A DNA stretch of 35,065 nucleotides from Yoonia sp. (lineage in GTDB: Bacteria; Pseudomonadota; Alphaproteobacteria; Rhodobacterales; Rhodobacteraceae), in assembly GCF_017854565.1 (NCBI RefSeq), contig NZ_JAFMHJ010000033.1, forward strand, positions 1 through 35,065, read 5' to 3'. Each line of letters opens with the position of its first letter. Position 1 is the first letter of the stretch. The notes under the pieces were generated by a model. It had not been told where the DNA came from. It did no database searches and saw nothing but the letters and a program-made list of their open reading frames with translations. Below, piece after piece: positions 1-6,796 of this stretch. The translations under genes were made by a program, and so were the position numbers.

Positions 1-2
1 GC

Positions 3-221
3 GCTCGGCATACCCGTCACAGAGACCGTGGGATAAGTCTGTCCAGGGAAAGGGGTACCTCGGCCATCAGCCGATTTGTGCAACAGAGTCGTTTGAAAAC
101 ATTGCGGGACCAGATCGCGCACGGAAAACCTAATGGCACAGGCTTGAATACAGTTCAGCGTTATGCTTCTGGCGCGAAGCGATTTTCAGCTGTGTTTGGT
201 AACGTGCTATTGGGCAATTGA
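3..221 (+). CDS. C-terminal end of an unidentified protein (partial)
   Basis: An open frame enters from the left edge and runs 72 codons without a stop to a TGA at 219-221. The visible protein is basic (it contains FVQQSRLKTLRDQIAHG and YASGAKRFSAVFGN). No start codon or domain can be recognised because the upstream part lies outside the window. Base composition is lower in GC than the genes that follow. It may be the tail of a real gene or a chance open frame; I do not recognise the family. Confidence 0.35.
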   Translation, partial: ARHTRHRDRGISLSRERGTSAISRFVQQSRLKTLRDQIAHGKPNGTGLNTVQRYASGAKRFSAVFGNVLLGN

Positions 222-300
222 GTCATTTCCGTTTCTTACGTTCTGCTAGCCGATCACAGTCAGCAAGCGCAGATCGCGCACAAACCACACACCCTACCCC

Positions 301-594
301 TCACACCCTTACCACATATTCCTTCACCGTCGTCTCCACCACCTCCCATTCCCCGGTGAACCCCGGGCGCAGGACAAAGCTGTCGCCGGGGCCGACCGCG
401 AGCCGTGATCCGTCGGACCCGTGGATCACCGACCGGCCCGACAGGATGCGGCAGTATTCCCATTCGTCGTAGGAAATCCGCCAGCGGCCCGGCGTGCTGC
501 GCCAGATGCCGCAATATAGCCCGTCGCGGTCCTCGACATTCCAAGTGGTGAACACCGGGTCGCCGACCTCGCCCGCGCCCGATTGGTCCAGCAA
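301..594 (-). CDS. Small cupin-domain protein (DUF861/EutQ-like)
   Basis: A 97-residue single-domain cupin. Cupin landmarks in order are GIWRSTPGRWRISYDEWEYC (about 29-48), LSGRSVIHGSDG (about 51-62), VGPGDSFVLRPGFTGEW (about 67-83) and a closing strand VVETTVKEYVVRV. This matches the cupin_3 family, whose members are enzymes or sugar/nitrogen-compound binding proteins; no substrate can be assigned. The only usable start is a TTG at 594 with no clear ribosome binding site. The frame stays open upstream through an inverted-repeat element (597-661) to a TAG. Family members are commonly somewhat longer at the N-terminus, so the original 5' end may have been displaced by the repeat. It lies downstream of arfB on the same strand. 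Confidence 0.72.
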   Translation of the reverse strand: MLDQSGAGEVGDPVFTTWNVEDRDGLYCGIWRSTPGRWRISYDEWEYCRILSGRSVIHGSDGSRLAVGPGDSFVLRPGFTGEWEVVETTVKEYVVRV

Positions 595-596
595 GC

Positions 597-661
597 GTAG
601 GGCGGGGTTCTCCCCGCTGTTTTTCTGCGCACGCGGAATGGCGGGGTGAACCCCGCCCTAC
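597..661. repeat. Interspersed palindromic repeat, two inverted units (copy 1)
   Basis: GTAGGGCGGGGTTC at 597-610 is exactly inverted as GAACCCCGCCCTAC at 648-661. Each arm is itself a small hairpin (GCGGGG..CCCCGC at 602-617; GGCGGGG..CCCCGCC at 640-657), separated by about 22 nt. The TAG stop of arfB (658-660) lies inside the right unit. Related units occur near 7620, 15754, 23387 and 27536. It probably folds strongly in RNA and separates arfB from the cupin gene. Confidence 0.8.
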
Positions 662-1077
662 GTGTCGGGATCGACGCTGCCCCGTAACGCCTTCACTTCG
701 CCGCGTTGCTTTTTCCCGGCCAGTCGGCGCTTGACCGAACCGTAGGTCGGTTTTGTGCCGACCCGGCGTTTGGGCCGCGCGCAGGCGCGCAGGATCAGGT
801 CGGCCAGCCGGTCCCGCGCGATTTCGCGGTTGCGCGCCTGGCTCCGCGTCTCTTGCACAAAGATCACGATCGCGCCGTCCTTGGTCCAGCGTTGCCCGGC
901 CAGCACCCGCAGCCGGGATTTCACCGGGTCGGGCAAGTTGGGCGACCGCGCTGCCTCGAACCGCAGTTCGACCGCCGTGGACACTTTGTTCACGTTCTGC
1001 CCGCCGGGGCCGGACGCGCGGGTAAAGCTTTCCGTCAGCTCCCAGTCGGCGATTTCGATCTGATCATTGATCTTCAT
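658..1077 (-). CDS. arfB: Alternative ribosome-rescue factor B (peptidyl-tRNA hydrolase ArfB/YaeJ)
   Basis: A 139-residue class-I-release-factor-like protein that enters stalled ribosomes lacking an mRNA codon in the A site and hydrolyses the peptidyl-tRNA. The catalytic loop GPGGQNVNK is at about 23-31 with the invariant GGQ at 25-27. The C-terminal tail (about 102-133) is rich in Lys/Arg, as expected for the part that inserts into the empty mRNA channel. There is no codon-recognition domain, which separates it from PrfA/PrfB. Length is normal for the family. It starts at ATG 1077 with only a weak purine stretch upstream. Its TAG stop falls in a palindromic repeat. Upstream on the same strand lies an unusual leader with an intrinsic terminator (1147-1183), so expression could be attenuated. 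Confidence 0.94.
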   Translation of the reverse strand: MKINDQIEIADWELTESFTRASGPGGQNVNKVSTAVELRFEAARSPNLPDPVKSRLRVLAGQRWTKDGAIVIFVQETRSQARNREIARDRLADLILRACARPKRRVGTKPTYGSVKRRLAGKKQRGEVKALRGSVDPDT

Positions 1078-1146
1078 GGTCTGTCCAAAGTGTAACTACG
1101 GCGTCTGTACGGGGTCCGTACGGCAAGCATACAGGGTAAACCCATA

Positions 1147-1183
1147 AGAAAAAGGGCCACCCCCGGCTGTGGGATGGCCCTTT
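1147..1183 (-). terminator. Intrinsic terminator/attenuator upstream of arfB
   Basis: AAAGGGCCA (1151-1159) pairs with TGGCCCTTT (1175-1183), with extra inner C/G pairs. On the minus strand the stem is followed by TTTTTCTT, a proper U-tract. It lies about 70 nt upstream of the arfB start on the same strand and downstream of the small-peptide frame at 1248-1304. It could therefore end a small transcript or act as an arfB attenuator. The plus-strand side has a shorter T-run, so it may work both ways. Confidence 0.8.
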
Positions 1184-1247
1184 CCTGAATTACGGAGGTG
1201 GGTCGGTTAGGATCTCCACCTTGTGGCATTCTCAGCCAAGGGCTGCC

Positions 1248-1304
1248 CTAGCTGTGTCCCCCACAAGTTGTCCCGACACACTTCTCCAATACCTCATGAT
1301 GCAC
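1248..1304 (-). CDS. Candidate 18-aa leader or small peptide with Cys/His pattern
   Basis: A GTG at 1304 opens an 18-codon frame, MHHEVLEKCVGTTCGGHS, ending at TAG 1250-1248. It sits 7 nt after AGGAGG within the strongest Shine-Dalgarno sequence in the window. Two His at the N-terminus plus Cys-x4-Cys-x2-His could bind a metal, but this is inference. An alternative ATG at 1297 in another frame gives a 21-residue peptide starting MRYWRSVSGQ, at a less favourable spacing of 14 nt. The frame is followed by short hairpins and a terminator, then by arfB on the same strand. I do not recognise this peptide; it may equally be a leader peptide or part of a non-coding RNA. Confidence 0.4.
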   Translation of the reverse strand: MHHEVLEKCVGTTCGGHS

Positions 1305-1320
1305 TGGATCACCTCCTTTC
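1304..1320 (-). promoter_or_regulatory. 17-nt perfect complement of the 16S rRNA 3' tail (extended Shine-Dalgarno)
   Basis: The minus strand reads GAAAGGAGGTGATCCAG, the exact complement of the conserved alphaproteobacterial 16S 3' end CTGGATCACCTCCTTTC. Normal sites use 4-8 nt. A downstream CACCTCC on the same strand (plus-strand GGAGGTG at 1194-1200) is perfectly complementary to its GGAGGTG core, so it could mask the site. Confidence 0.6.
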
Positions 1321-1355
1321 AAATGTTTCGCCTGATCATAGGTTCGCACATATCT

Positions 1356-1380
1356 GGTATATTTCAAGTAAAAATATACC
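1356..1380. promoter_or_regulatory. 25-bp perfect inverted repeat, candidate operator
   Basis: GGTATATT (1356-1363) and AATATACC (1373-1380) form an 8-9-8 palindrome, AT-rich against a GC-rich background. It lies between the yhhQ stop and the extended Shine-Dalgarno site on the same strand. On the minus strand a TTGAAA within it could be a -35 element and TATGAT, about 21 nt further on, a -10 element, although the spacing is long. A dimeric repressor site is a reasonable guess; the regulator is unknown. Confidence 0.5.
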
Positions 1381-1391
1381 ATCTATCGCGT

Positions 1392-2021
1392 TTATGTGAC
1401 CGGCTGCGCCCGGCGCCCCACAATCATGCGGAAAGGCACCAAAGCGATCAAAGCCACCGCGATTTTCACGCCCCAATCCGCCACAGCCAGCGACACCCAA
1501 AGCGGCACAAGCGGGCCAAAGGTCAGGAATGGCACGGCATCTTGGGCCCAGATCACCTGATCTGCGGCCAATGCACTGAAACCATTGAACAAAGCGCCAA
1601 AGGCGATAGTGAAAAAGATGGCGGTATCGACGATGGAACTGACGCAGGTGCTGACCAAGGGGGCCTTCCACCAGACACCGCCGCGCATCCGGTTAAACAA
1701 CGCGATATCAAGGAGTTGTGCGGCCCCAAAGGCGGTCGCTGACGCGATGGCGACGCGGATCGGCACGGCGGGTCCGAACTCCAGCATGATCTGGCTGCCG
1801 ATCAGCGAACAGGTGATCCCCACGATCAGACCCACGAACACGACACGGCGCGCGGCAGGGGCGCCGTAGATCCGGTTCATCACATCTGTGACCAGAAACG
1901 CCAGCGGATACGTGAAGGCCCCCCAGGTCAAGAATCCGTCAAGGATCAGGAATTGCACAAGAATATTAGAGGCCACAACGATGATGGCCATGGCGATAAC
2001 GCCGGGAAGGATACGTGTCAT
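1392..2021 (-). CDS. yhhQ: Queuosine-precursor transporter family protein (YhhQ/VUT)
   Basis: A 209-residue inner-membrane protein of the vitamin-uptake-transporter-like YhhQ family, which in E. coli imports the queuosine precursors preQ0/preQ1 for tRNA modification. About six hydrophobic helices are visible, starting with LPGVIAMAIIVVASNILVQF. Family landmarks are WGAFTYPLAFLVTDVMNRIYG (about 32-52) and LVSTCVSSIVDTAIFF in the second half. The ATG at 2021 is chosen because the 31-residue upstream extension is hydrophilic and Pro-rich, and the protein from 2021 begins at the usual place before helix 1. It lies about 90 bp after the phytase-like gene. No preQ1 riboswitch was recognisable in that gap. 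Confidence 0.85.
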   Translation of the reverse strand: MTRILPGVIAMAIIVVASNILVQFLILDGFLTWGAFTYPLAFLVTDVMNRIYGAPAARRVVFVGLIVGITCSLIGSQIMLEFGPAVPIRVAIASATAFGAAQLLDIALFNRMRGGVWWKAPLVSTCVSSIVDTAIFFTIAFGALFNGFSALAADQVIWAQDAVPFLTFGPLVPLWVSLAVADWGVKIAVALIALVPFRMIVGRRAQPVT

Positions 2022-2110
2022 GTCTGGTTTTCCGTTTTGACAAGGGTGCGGCACTTGGCCCTCCGGATCATCCGGGGGACGGCGCGGCATAGCGCCCGCA
2101 GCATGTTGCG

Positions 2111-2962
2111 TCAATCGGTGATCCGATATTCCACCACCTCGGTTCGCTGAAAGAACCGAAAGTTATCGTCGGAAATCATGGTCAGAACAATGCCATCGGG
2201 ATCGCGCCAAACGCTGATCCCTTCAAGATTGTCATGTGTTCTGGTGCCGGTTTCCAGCACGGTTCGTTCGTGCCCCCCGGTCAGGTCAAACCGCCGCACG
2301 CGGGTCCGAAAGCCGATGCCGGTGAAATCCCTTTCGAGCAGGTAAAGCAGCCCGTCCGGCCCGATATCTGCCCCTGACATCAAGAATGCGCCGCGGCGGG
2401 GAATGGTGAATGGCTGGTCCCAGACGCCGTTGTGAAATCGGTAAACCGGAAATGGGTGATCGGCCCGGCCAGAGCGTTCGGGCAAGGTGTAAAGCGCCCC
2501 GTCAGGGCCGATGGCCAATGCCTCGAGCGACGCATTTGCCTGCATCCGGACAAATGCGGGGGCGTCGGGCAGCACGGATGATGTGCCGCCGATGCTGTCA
2601 AAGACGCGCACGCCATGGACGCCCTCGAACGAGATATAGACCTGTCCATCGGGGCCGATGGCCAGCCCTTCGCTGTCGTTCTGGCCCGGCGGAATAGGGG
2701 TGTCGTCGGCGTTTTTCAGGAGTGCGACCGGGGTTGCCATGATATCGGTTATCACCTGATTGACGCGGATAAATGTGCCTGTCACAAACGCGCCCCGGTC
2801 ACTGATCGCGACAAAGTGGGTGCCGTCGCTGTTCACTGTGATCGCGGAAAAGCCGCCGAAATGCGGGGCGCCGTCTGACCAGACGTATTCCCCGATCAGC
2901 GTTGCATCCGCATGGACGGGCACGGCCCGCAGCAGGGCGATCAGACATAAGATATGCCGCAC
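2111..2962 (-). CDS. Exported esterase-like phytase-family protein
   Basis: A 283-residue protein with a signal peptide (about 1-18, ending VHA), so probably periplasmic. It belongs to the phytase-like beta-propeller family (esterase-like activity of phytase). Repeated blades read [19 protein letters not shown] (about 94-112), [18 protein letters not shown] and [18 protein letters not shown], followed by [24 protein letters not shown] near the end. The family includes phosphoesterases, but no substrate can be assigned. It starts at GTG 2962, directly after the TAA of mepA with no spacer, so translation is likely coupled. It is the third gene of the MFS-mepA-phytase-like unit. Confidence 0.85.
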   Translation of the reverse strand: MRHILCLIALLRAVPVHADATLIGEYVWSDGAPHFGGFSAITVNSDGTHFVAISDRGAFVTGTFIRVNQVITDIMATPVALLKNADDTPIPPGQNDSEGLAIGPDGQVYISFEGVHGVRVFDSIGGTSSVLPDAPAFVRMQANASLEALAIGPDGALYTLPERSGRADHPFPVYRFHNGVWDQPFTIPRRGAFLMSGADIGPDGLLYLLERDFTGIGFRTRVRRFDLTGGHERTVLETGTRTHDNLEGISVWRDPDGIVLTMISDDNFRFFQRTEVVEYRITD

Positions 2963-3865
2963 TTAGTCTGCGTTCAGCACGTCAAAACACTGGCCGGGTA
3001 GATTTGCCATGGTCAGCTCGGCACGCGGTGTGGGTGGTGGGGCGTTGGGGTCCGGTGGCGGCGGGTTCAGGATGTTATCGACCCAGCGCTGCGCATCGTC
3101 GCAGCCATCACCGGGCGGCGGCGGGGCCTGATTGGTGCAGTCAGTCGCACCTTCGGGGCATGTCAGGCGCACATGGAAATGATAGTGGTGCCCCCACCAT
3201 GGCCGTATCTTGCTCAGCCAACTGCGGTCACCGGTCGCGCTGTTGCACATGGCGACCTTTGCACCGGGAAACAGGAATATGCGCGCGACGCGGGGGTCTG
3301 ATGCGGCCGCGCGAATGATGGCTTCGTGCTGTGGGGTCCAATTGTCGTTGGTATAGGCGCCCGCGTTGCGACGCATCGAGATCGACGACAGATCTTCGCG
3401 CTCGGCGGTGCTGAGGTTCAGGCGTTCGGGTGGCAACATCCAGATATCGGCATCAAGGCCCATCTGGTGGCTTGCGTGACCGGTCAGCATCGGGCCGCCG
3501 CGGGGCTGGCTGATATCGCCGACATACAGCCCAGACCAGCCGGGCTGCCCGGCGGCAAAACGGCTGAGGTCCTTGATGAAGTCGATCATCGCGGGCTGCG
3601 CCCAGTTGCGATTGCGTGACAGGCGCATTGCTTGCCATGTCGGGCCGGTTTCGGGCAGTTGGTCCGCCCCTGCCTGACACCCTTTGGCGTAGCTGCCCAA
3701 GGCCTGTGGGGATTGGCGTGATCCCTGTGCCACGGCCCCGAACAATGTCTTGGCTATGCGTGTGTCGTTGGCATTTTGCGTGGACAGCGTGACCACAGGC
3801 GGTTCGTCAGCCTGACAGGCCGCCAATCCAAGGGCGATGAAAACTACTGCTATGAAGCGGACCAT
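2963..3865 (-). CDS. mepA: Penicillin-insensitive murein endopeptidase (lipoprotein)
   Basis: A 300-residue LAS-type zinc endopeptidase that cuts D-Ala-mDAP cross-links in peptidoglycan. A lipoprotein signal ends LGLAAC (Cys17), which predicts lipid anchoring in the envelope. Zinc and catalytic motifs are GHASHQMGLDADIW (about 128-141) and WWGHHYHFHVRL (about 219-230); both are intact. The C-terminal 65 residues are Pro-rich with several Cys, as is common in this family. It starts at ATG 3865 and overlaps the end of the MFS gene by 16 nt, so the two are probably translated together. Confidence 0.95.
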   Translation of the reverse strand: MVRFIAVVFIALGLAACQADEPPVVTLSTQNANDTRIAKTLFGAVAQGSRQSPQALGSYAKGCQAGADQLPETGPTWQAMRLSRNRNWAQPAMIDFIKDLSRFAAGQPGWSGLYVGDISQPRGGPMLTGHASHQMGLDADIWMLPPERLNLSTAEREDLSSISMRRNAGAYTNDNWTPQHEAIIRAAASDPRVARIFLFPGAKVAMCNSATGDRSWLSKIRPWWGHHYHFHVRLTCPEGATDCTNQAPPPPGDGCDDAQRWVDNILNPPPPDPNAPPPTPRAELTMANLPGQCFDVLNAD

Positions 3866-5226
3866 TCTGCGCGATCTCCGTCTTTATTGACCCATCTTAG
3901 CAAGAAAAGTCCAATCAGGAAAAGAAAGATTACGGGCAAGAAGCCTAATTGCACGTTGCCGGTCATAAATGTGAACACGCTGATCGCGGCCGGGGCCAGA
4001 AACGCGGTGGCTTTGCCGGTCAGGGCAAACAGGCCGAACGCTTCGGCGGGGCGGTCGGGGTGCGTGTGACGGACCATCATCGACCGCGAGGAGGCATAGA
4101 CGGCGCCACCCGCGCCGCCAATCGCCGCGCCGCAGACATAAAAGATGATATCGGGGATAAGCGAGCCATCGGACAGGGCAATGCCGAACAGGCTGGTCCG
4201 GGACATGCCGACAATAAAGCAACTGACCACCACCAGCAGCATGATCGTGCCGGTGATCACAGGTTTCGGGCCAACCCGCTGATCGGCCAGACCGCCAAGC
4301 CACGTCGCAATCGCGGCGGTGATCGCGCTGACAATCCCGAAGACGCCGATCTGGATGATGCTCCAGTCCAGCACCAGACGGGCGTAGACGCCACCGTAGG
4401 CGTAAAGAGCGTTCAGCGCGTCGCGGTAAAACATCGACGACAGCAGGAAATAGCCAAGGCTCTTGCGCACGAACAGCGATTTGAACGTCACTTTCAGATC
4501 GCTGAGGACCGTGCCGCCGCGCATGACGGCGCCTTTGACGCGCGGGGCGTCCCGAACGAACAAAAAGAACGGCACCATGAAGATGGCAAACCAGACGGCA
4601 ATGAACGGACCGACGGCGCGCGTTCCTTCGCGCATGTCGGGGTCAAGGCCGAACAACGGCGCGGTTCCCAACAGGGTGACGCCCGCGTCGTTTTCGGCCA
4701 GAAACAGCAGCATGGCAAACAACGACAGCACGCCGCCCCAATACCCAAACGCCGCACCCGACCCGGAGACACGCCCGATTTCATTATCATTGCCCAGCGA
4801 CGGCAGGATCGCGTTCACAAAGTTCAGCGCCGATTCAGCGGCGATAAAGCCGATGTAGAAGATGATCAGCGTTTGAATCAGGCGGGTCCCGTCGGGTGTC
4901 AGCCCCCACAGCATCCAGGTCGCGATGACGTAGATCACTGAAAACAACGCAATCCAAGGGATCTTACGCCCCGACCGATCGGCCCAGGCCCCCAGAAACG
5001 GCGCGGTGATGGCGATGATCAGCCCGGCAATTGTCTGCCCCGACGACCACAGGCTTTGGGCCTGCGCACCGGCAAGGTCGCTGCCGGCACCCTGCGTCAT
5101 ATAGTAGTCCGCTGCAACAGAGGCGAAGTATGGCCCGAAGATAAAGGTGAGGCCCAGCGTATAGAAAGGCTGCGATGCCCAGTCGAAAGCCATCCATCCC
5201 CAGATGCGTTTCTTGCTGACTGCCAT
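3850..5226 (-). CDS. MFS transporter of the UMF1 (Atg22-like) family
   Basis: A 458-residue inner-membrane transporter with about 12 hydrophobic segments. The N-terminus KKRIWGWMAFDWASQPFYTL, followed by FGPYFASVAADYY, is the signature of UMF1/Atg22-like permeases. FLGAWADRSGRKIPW (about 78-92) is the MFS loop 2-3 motif. A second half beginning near WSIIQIGVFGIVSAITAAIATW completes the two-bundle fold. The substrate is unknown; yeast Atg22 exports amino acids. It overlaps mepA by 16 nt, suggesting a shared envelope-related role, but that is inference. An AGGGGCAGG ribosome binding site precedes ATG 5226. Confidence 0.9.
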   Translation of the reverse strand: MAVSKKRIWGWMAFDWASQPFYTLGLTFIFGPYFASVAADYYMTQGAGSDLAGAQAQSLWSSGQTIAGLIIAITAPFLGAWADRSGRKIPWIALFSVIYVIATWMLWGLTPDGTRLIQTLIIFYIGFIAAESALNFVNAILPSLGNDNEIGRVSGSGAAFGYWGGVLSLFAMLLFLAENDAGVTLLGTAPLFGLDPDMREGTRAVGPFIAVWFAIFMVPFFLFVRDAPRVKGAVMRGGTVLSDLKVTFKSLFVRKSLGYFLLSSMFYRDALNALYAYGGVYARLVLDWSIIQIGVFGIVSAITAAIATWLGGLADQRVGPKPVITGTIMLLVVVSCFIVGMSRTSLFGIALSDGSLIPDIIFYVCGAAIGGAGGAVYASSRSMMVRHTHPDRPAEAFGLFALTGKATAFLAPAAISVFTFMTGNVQLGFLPVIFLFLIGLFLLRWVNKDGDRAEWSAS

Positions 5227-5292
5227 GTGCCTGCCCCTGCTTTTCTTTACGGTGATAAGACACTGTTCCGCATAGAGGTTGCAAGCAAAGGT

Positions 5293-5841
5293 TTAGCGCG
5301 CAGAGGTGCCATCATCGACGGGGGGCCAGGGCCGGGTTGCCTCGGCGTCGATCCAATGCGTGATCCAGTCGGGCAAGGTGGGGGTTTCGCCAACATACCC
5401 CGACGCGGCGAGCACCCGATCGGGCCGGACGATGCCGTTTTTGTCGGTCACGGCGGACCGATAAAGCGCCTGTGCGGCGCATGTCTCGCCTATCCAGATC
5501 GACTGATCGAGGTAGAAAAACCGCTGATCCCAGCCGACGGTCTTGCTGACGGTGCGAAATTTGACGAACGGGCGGATGCGTTTGCGATACCGGACCGATA
5601 CGCCCGCCATCGTCAGCCCCCATTTGTTCTGCCGCAATGTGCGCAGCAAGCCGACGCGGCGGGCCAGCGTCGTGCGGCCCAGATCAAGGATCGTCAGGAT
5701 ACGCCCGTTATTCATTTCCATGAACAGATCAATGTCCTGCGGCCAGCAGCGGTGATGTGACACATGGGTGCCAAGTGCGGGCAAGTCATCGGCGTTGCGG
5801 TGGATCACGTATTCTTTGGCCAGACGGACAAGAGGGTACAT
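5293..5841 (-). CDS. Acyl-CoA thioesterase-like protein (4HBT hotdog fold)
   Basis: A 182-residue hotdog-fold protein of the 4-hydroxybenzoyl-CoA thioesterase-like family (PF13279 type). The key segment is QDIDLFMEMNNGRILTILDL (about 35-54), where Asp and Asn occupy the usual active-site positions, followed by VSVRYRKRIRPF (strand 2) and DQRFFYLDQSIWIGE (strand 3). It probably hydrolyses an acyl-CoA; chain length cannot be predicted. It starts at ATG 5841. It lies upstream of the MFS gene on the same strand with a 66-bp gap and divergent from yggT. Confidence 0.85.
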   Translation of the reverse strand: MYPLVRLAKEYVIHRNADDLPALGTHVSHHRCWPQDIDLFMEMNNGRILTILDLGRTTLARRVGLLRTLRQNKWGLTMAGVSVRYRKRIRPFVKFRTVSKTVGWDQRFFYLDQSIWIGETCAAQALYRSAVTDKNGIVRPDRVLAASGYVGETPTLPDWITHWIDAEATRPWPPVDDGTSAR

Positions 5842-5978
5842 TGCGGTGCCTTGTGTTTTGGCCGGGGGATGATCCAGATTGACGCGCGGGTCAACTTTAA
5901 CCTAGGGGCAACAGCGGACTTGTGGGCTGGCGCGCGAATGATTAGGTCATCGCGAGCATAACAAAGGACCGCGTGACC

Positions 5979-6266
5979 ATGGCATCAATTATCCAAATCC
6001 TGCTTCTGATCCTCGGCGTCGTCCGTTTCTTTATTTTCGCGCATTTTATCATGAGCTGGCTGATCAGGTTCGAGGTGCTCAATATCCGTCAGGAATTTGT
6101 CGGGCAGGTCTGGTATACGCTGCAACGCATTCTTGAGCCGCTTTATGCGCGCATTCGACGGTTTATGCCTGAACTCGGCGGCATTGACCTGTCGCCGATT
6201 GTGGCGCTGATCGGGATTGAGATCCTGCGGATATTGATCATCAACAATGCGCATACGTTCCTGTGA
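5979..6266 (+). CDS. yggT: YggT family membrane protein
   Basis: A 95-residue YggT-family protein with two hydrophobic regions (about 3-27 and 66-90) and the conserved motif ILEPLYARIRRFMPELGGIDLSPIV between them. The family is linked to osmotic tolerance and to cell division or membrane-complex assembly in other bacteria; the biochemical role is unknown. ATG 5979 is preferred (AAAGGA 10 nt upstream), although a GTG at 5973, two codons earlier, is possible. The gene stands alone, divergent from the thioesterase. Confidence 0.9.
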   Translation: MASIIQILLLILGVVRFFIFAHFIMSWLIRFEVLNIRQEFVGQVWYTLQRILEPLYARIRRFMPELGGIDLSPIVALIGIEILRILIINNAHTFL

Positions 6267-6394
6267 TCAGAACATCTTGACCGGAATTCGCTCATCCCAA
6301 AGGTGATGGTTGTCAAACGGTTGCGTCAGGTCTGAAATTCCCCGACACTGCGGACGTATCTGGGGCGTACCGCCGAACAAGAGGGATTTCATCC

Positions 6395-6796
6395 ATGGGT
6401 TATCTGAATCTGACCAAAAAAGGCGTGGCGATCGTGCTGTCGGCGCAGTTGCTGCTGGCGACGCAGGCCGTGACGATGGCGCAGGCCGAAATGCTGGGCA
6501 CGGACGCTGCCATTTCCAAATACGCCGCACATGCCGACCGCGGTTTTCTGTTGAACGAATTGCAGCGCGACGACGTGCAGGCCGCGATTGTCGCCCAAGG
6601 CGTTGATCCTGCCGAGGCCGCGCAACGGCTGGCCGCGCTGTCGGATGCAGAGGTCGCGTCGATCGTCATGCAAATCGAAGATGGATCGGCTGGCGCTGAC
6701 ATCATCGGTACGTTGTTTACCGTATTCATCATTCTGCTGGTGACGGATATCTTGTGCTTTACGCGTATCTTCAACTTTACCCGTTGCGTTCGCTAA
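6395..6796 (+). CDS. PA2779 family small membrane protein
   Basis: A 133-residue protein with an N-terminal signal or anchor segment (about 7-29), a soluble helical middle with DDVQAAIVAQGVDPAEAAQRLAALSDAEV, and a C-terminal transmembrane helix (about 104-125, IIGTLFTVFIILLVTDILCF). This is the layout of the PA2779 family, which nearly always precedes a PA2778-type cysteine peptidase, as here. The two frames overlap by 43 nt. GAGGGA lies 8 nt before ATG 6395. The molecular function is unknown; together they may form an envelope-associated processing or assembly unit (inference). Confidence 0.82.
   Translation: MGYLNLTKKGVAIVLSAQLLLATQAVTMAQAEMLGTDAAISKYAAHADRGFLLNELQRDDVQAAIVAQGVDPAEAAQRLAALSDAEVASIVMQIEDGSAGADIIGTLFTVFIILLVTDILCFTRIFNFTRCVR

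Noticed and set aside
1304-1320. Possible remnant of a 16S rRNA gene 3' end on the plus strand
   Set aside because: The match stops after 17 nt on both sides. On the minus strand the same bases are placed as a ribosome binding site before a start codon, which explains them better.
2022-2110. preQ1 riboswitch before yhhQ
   Set aside because: I looked for the conserved preQ1 aptamer pattern and could not find it.
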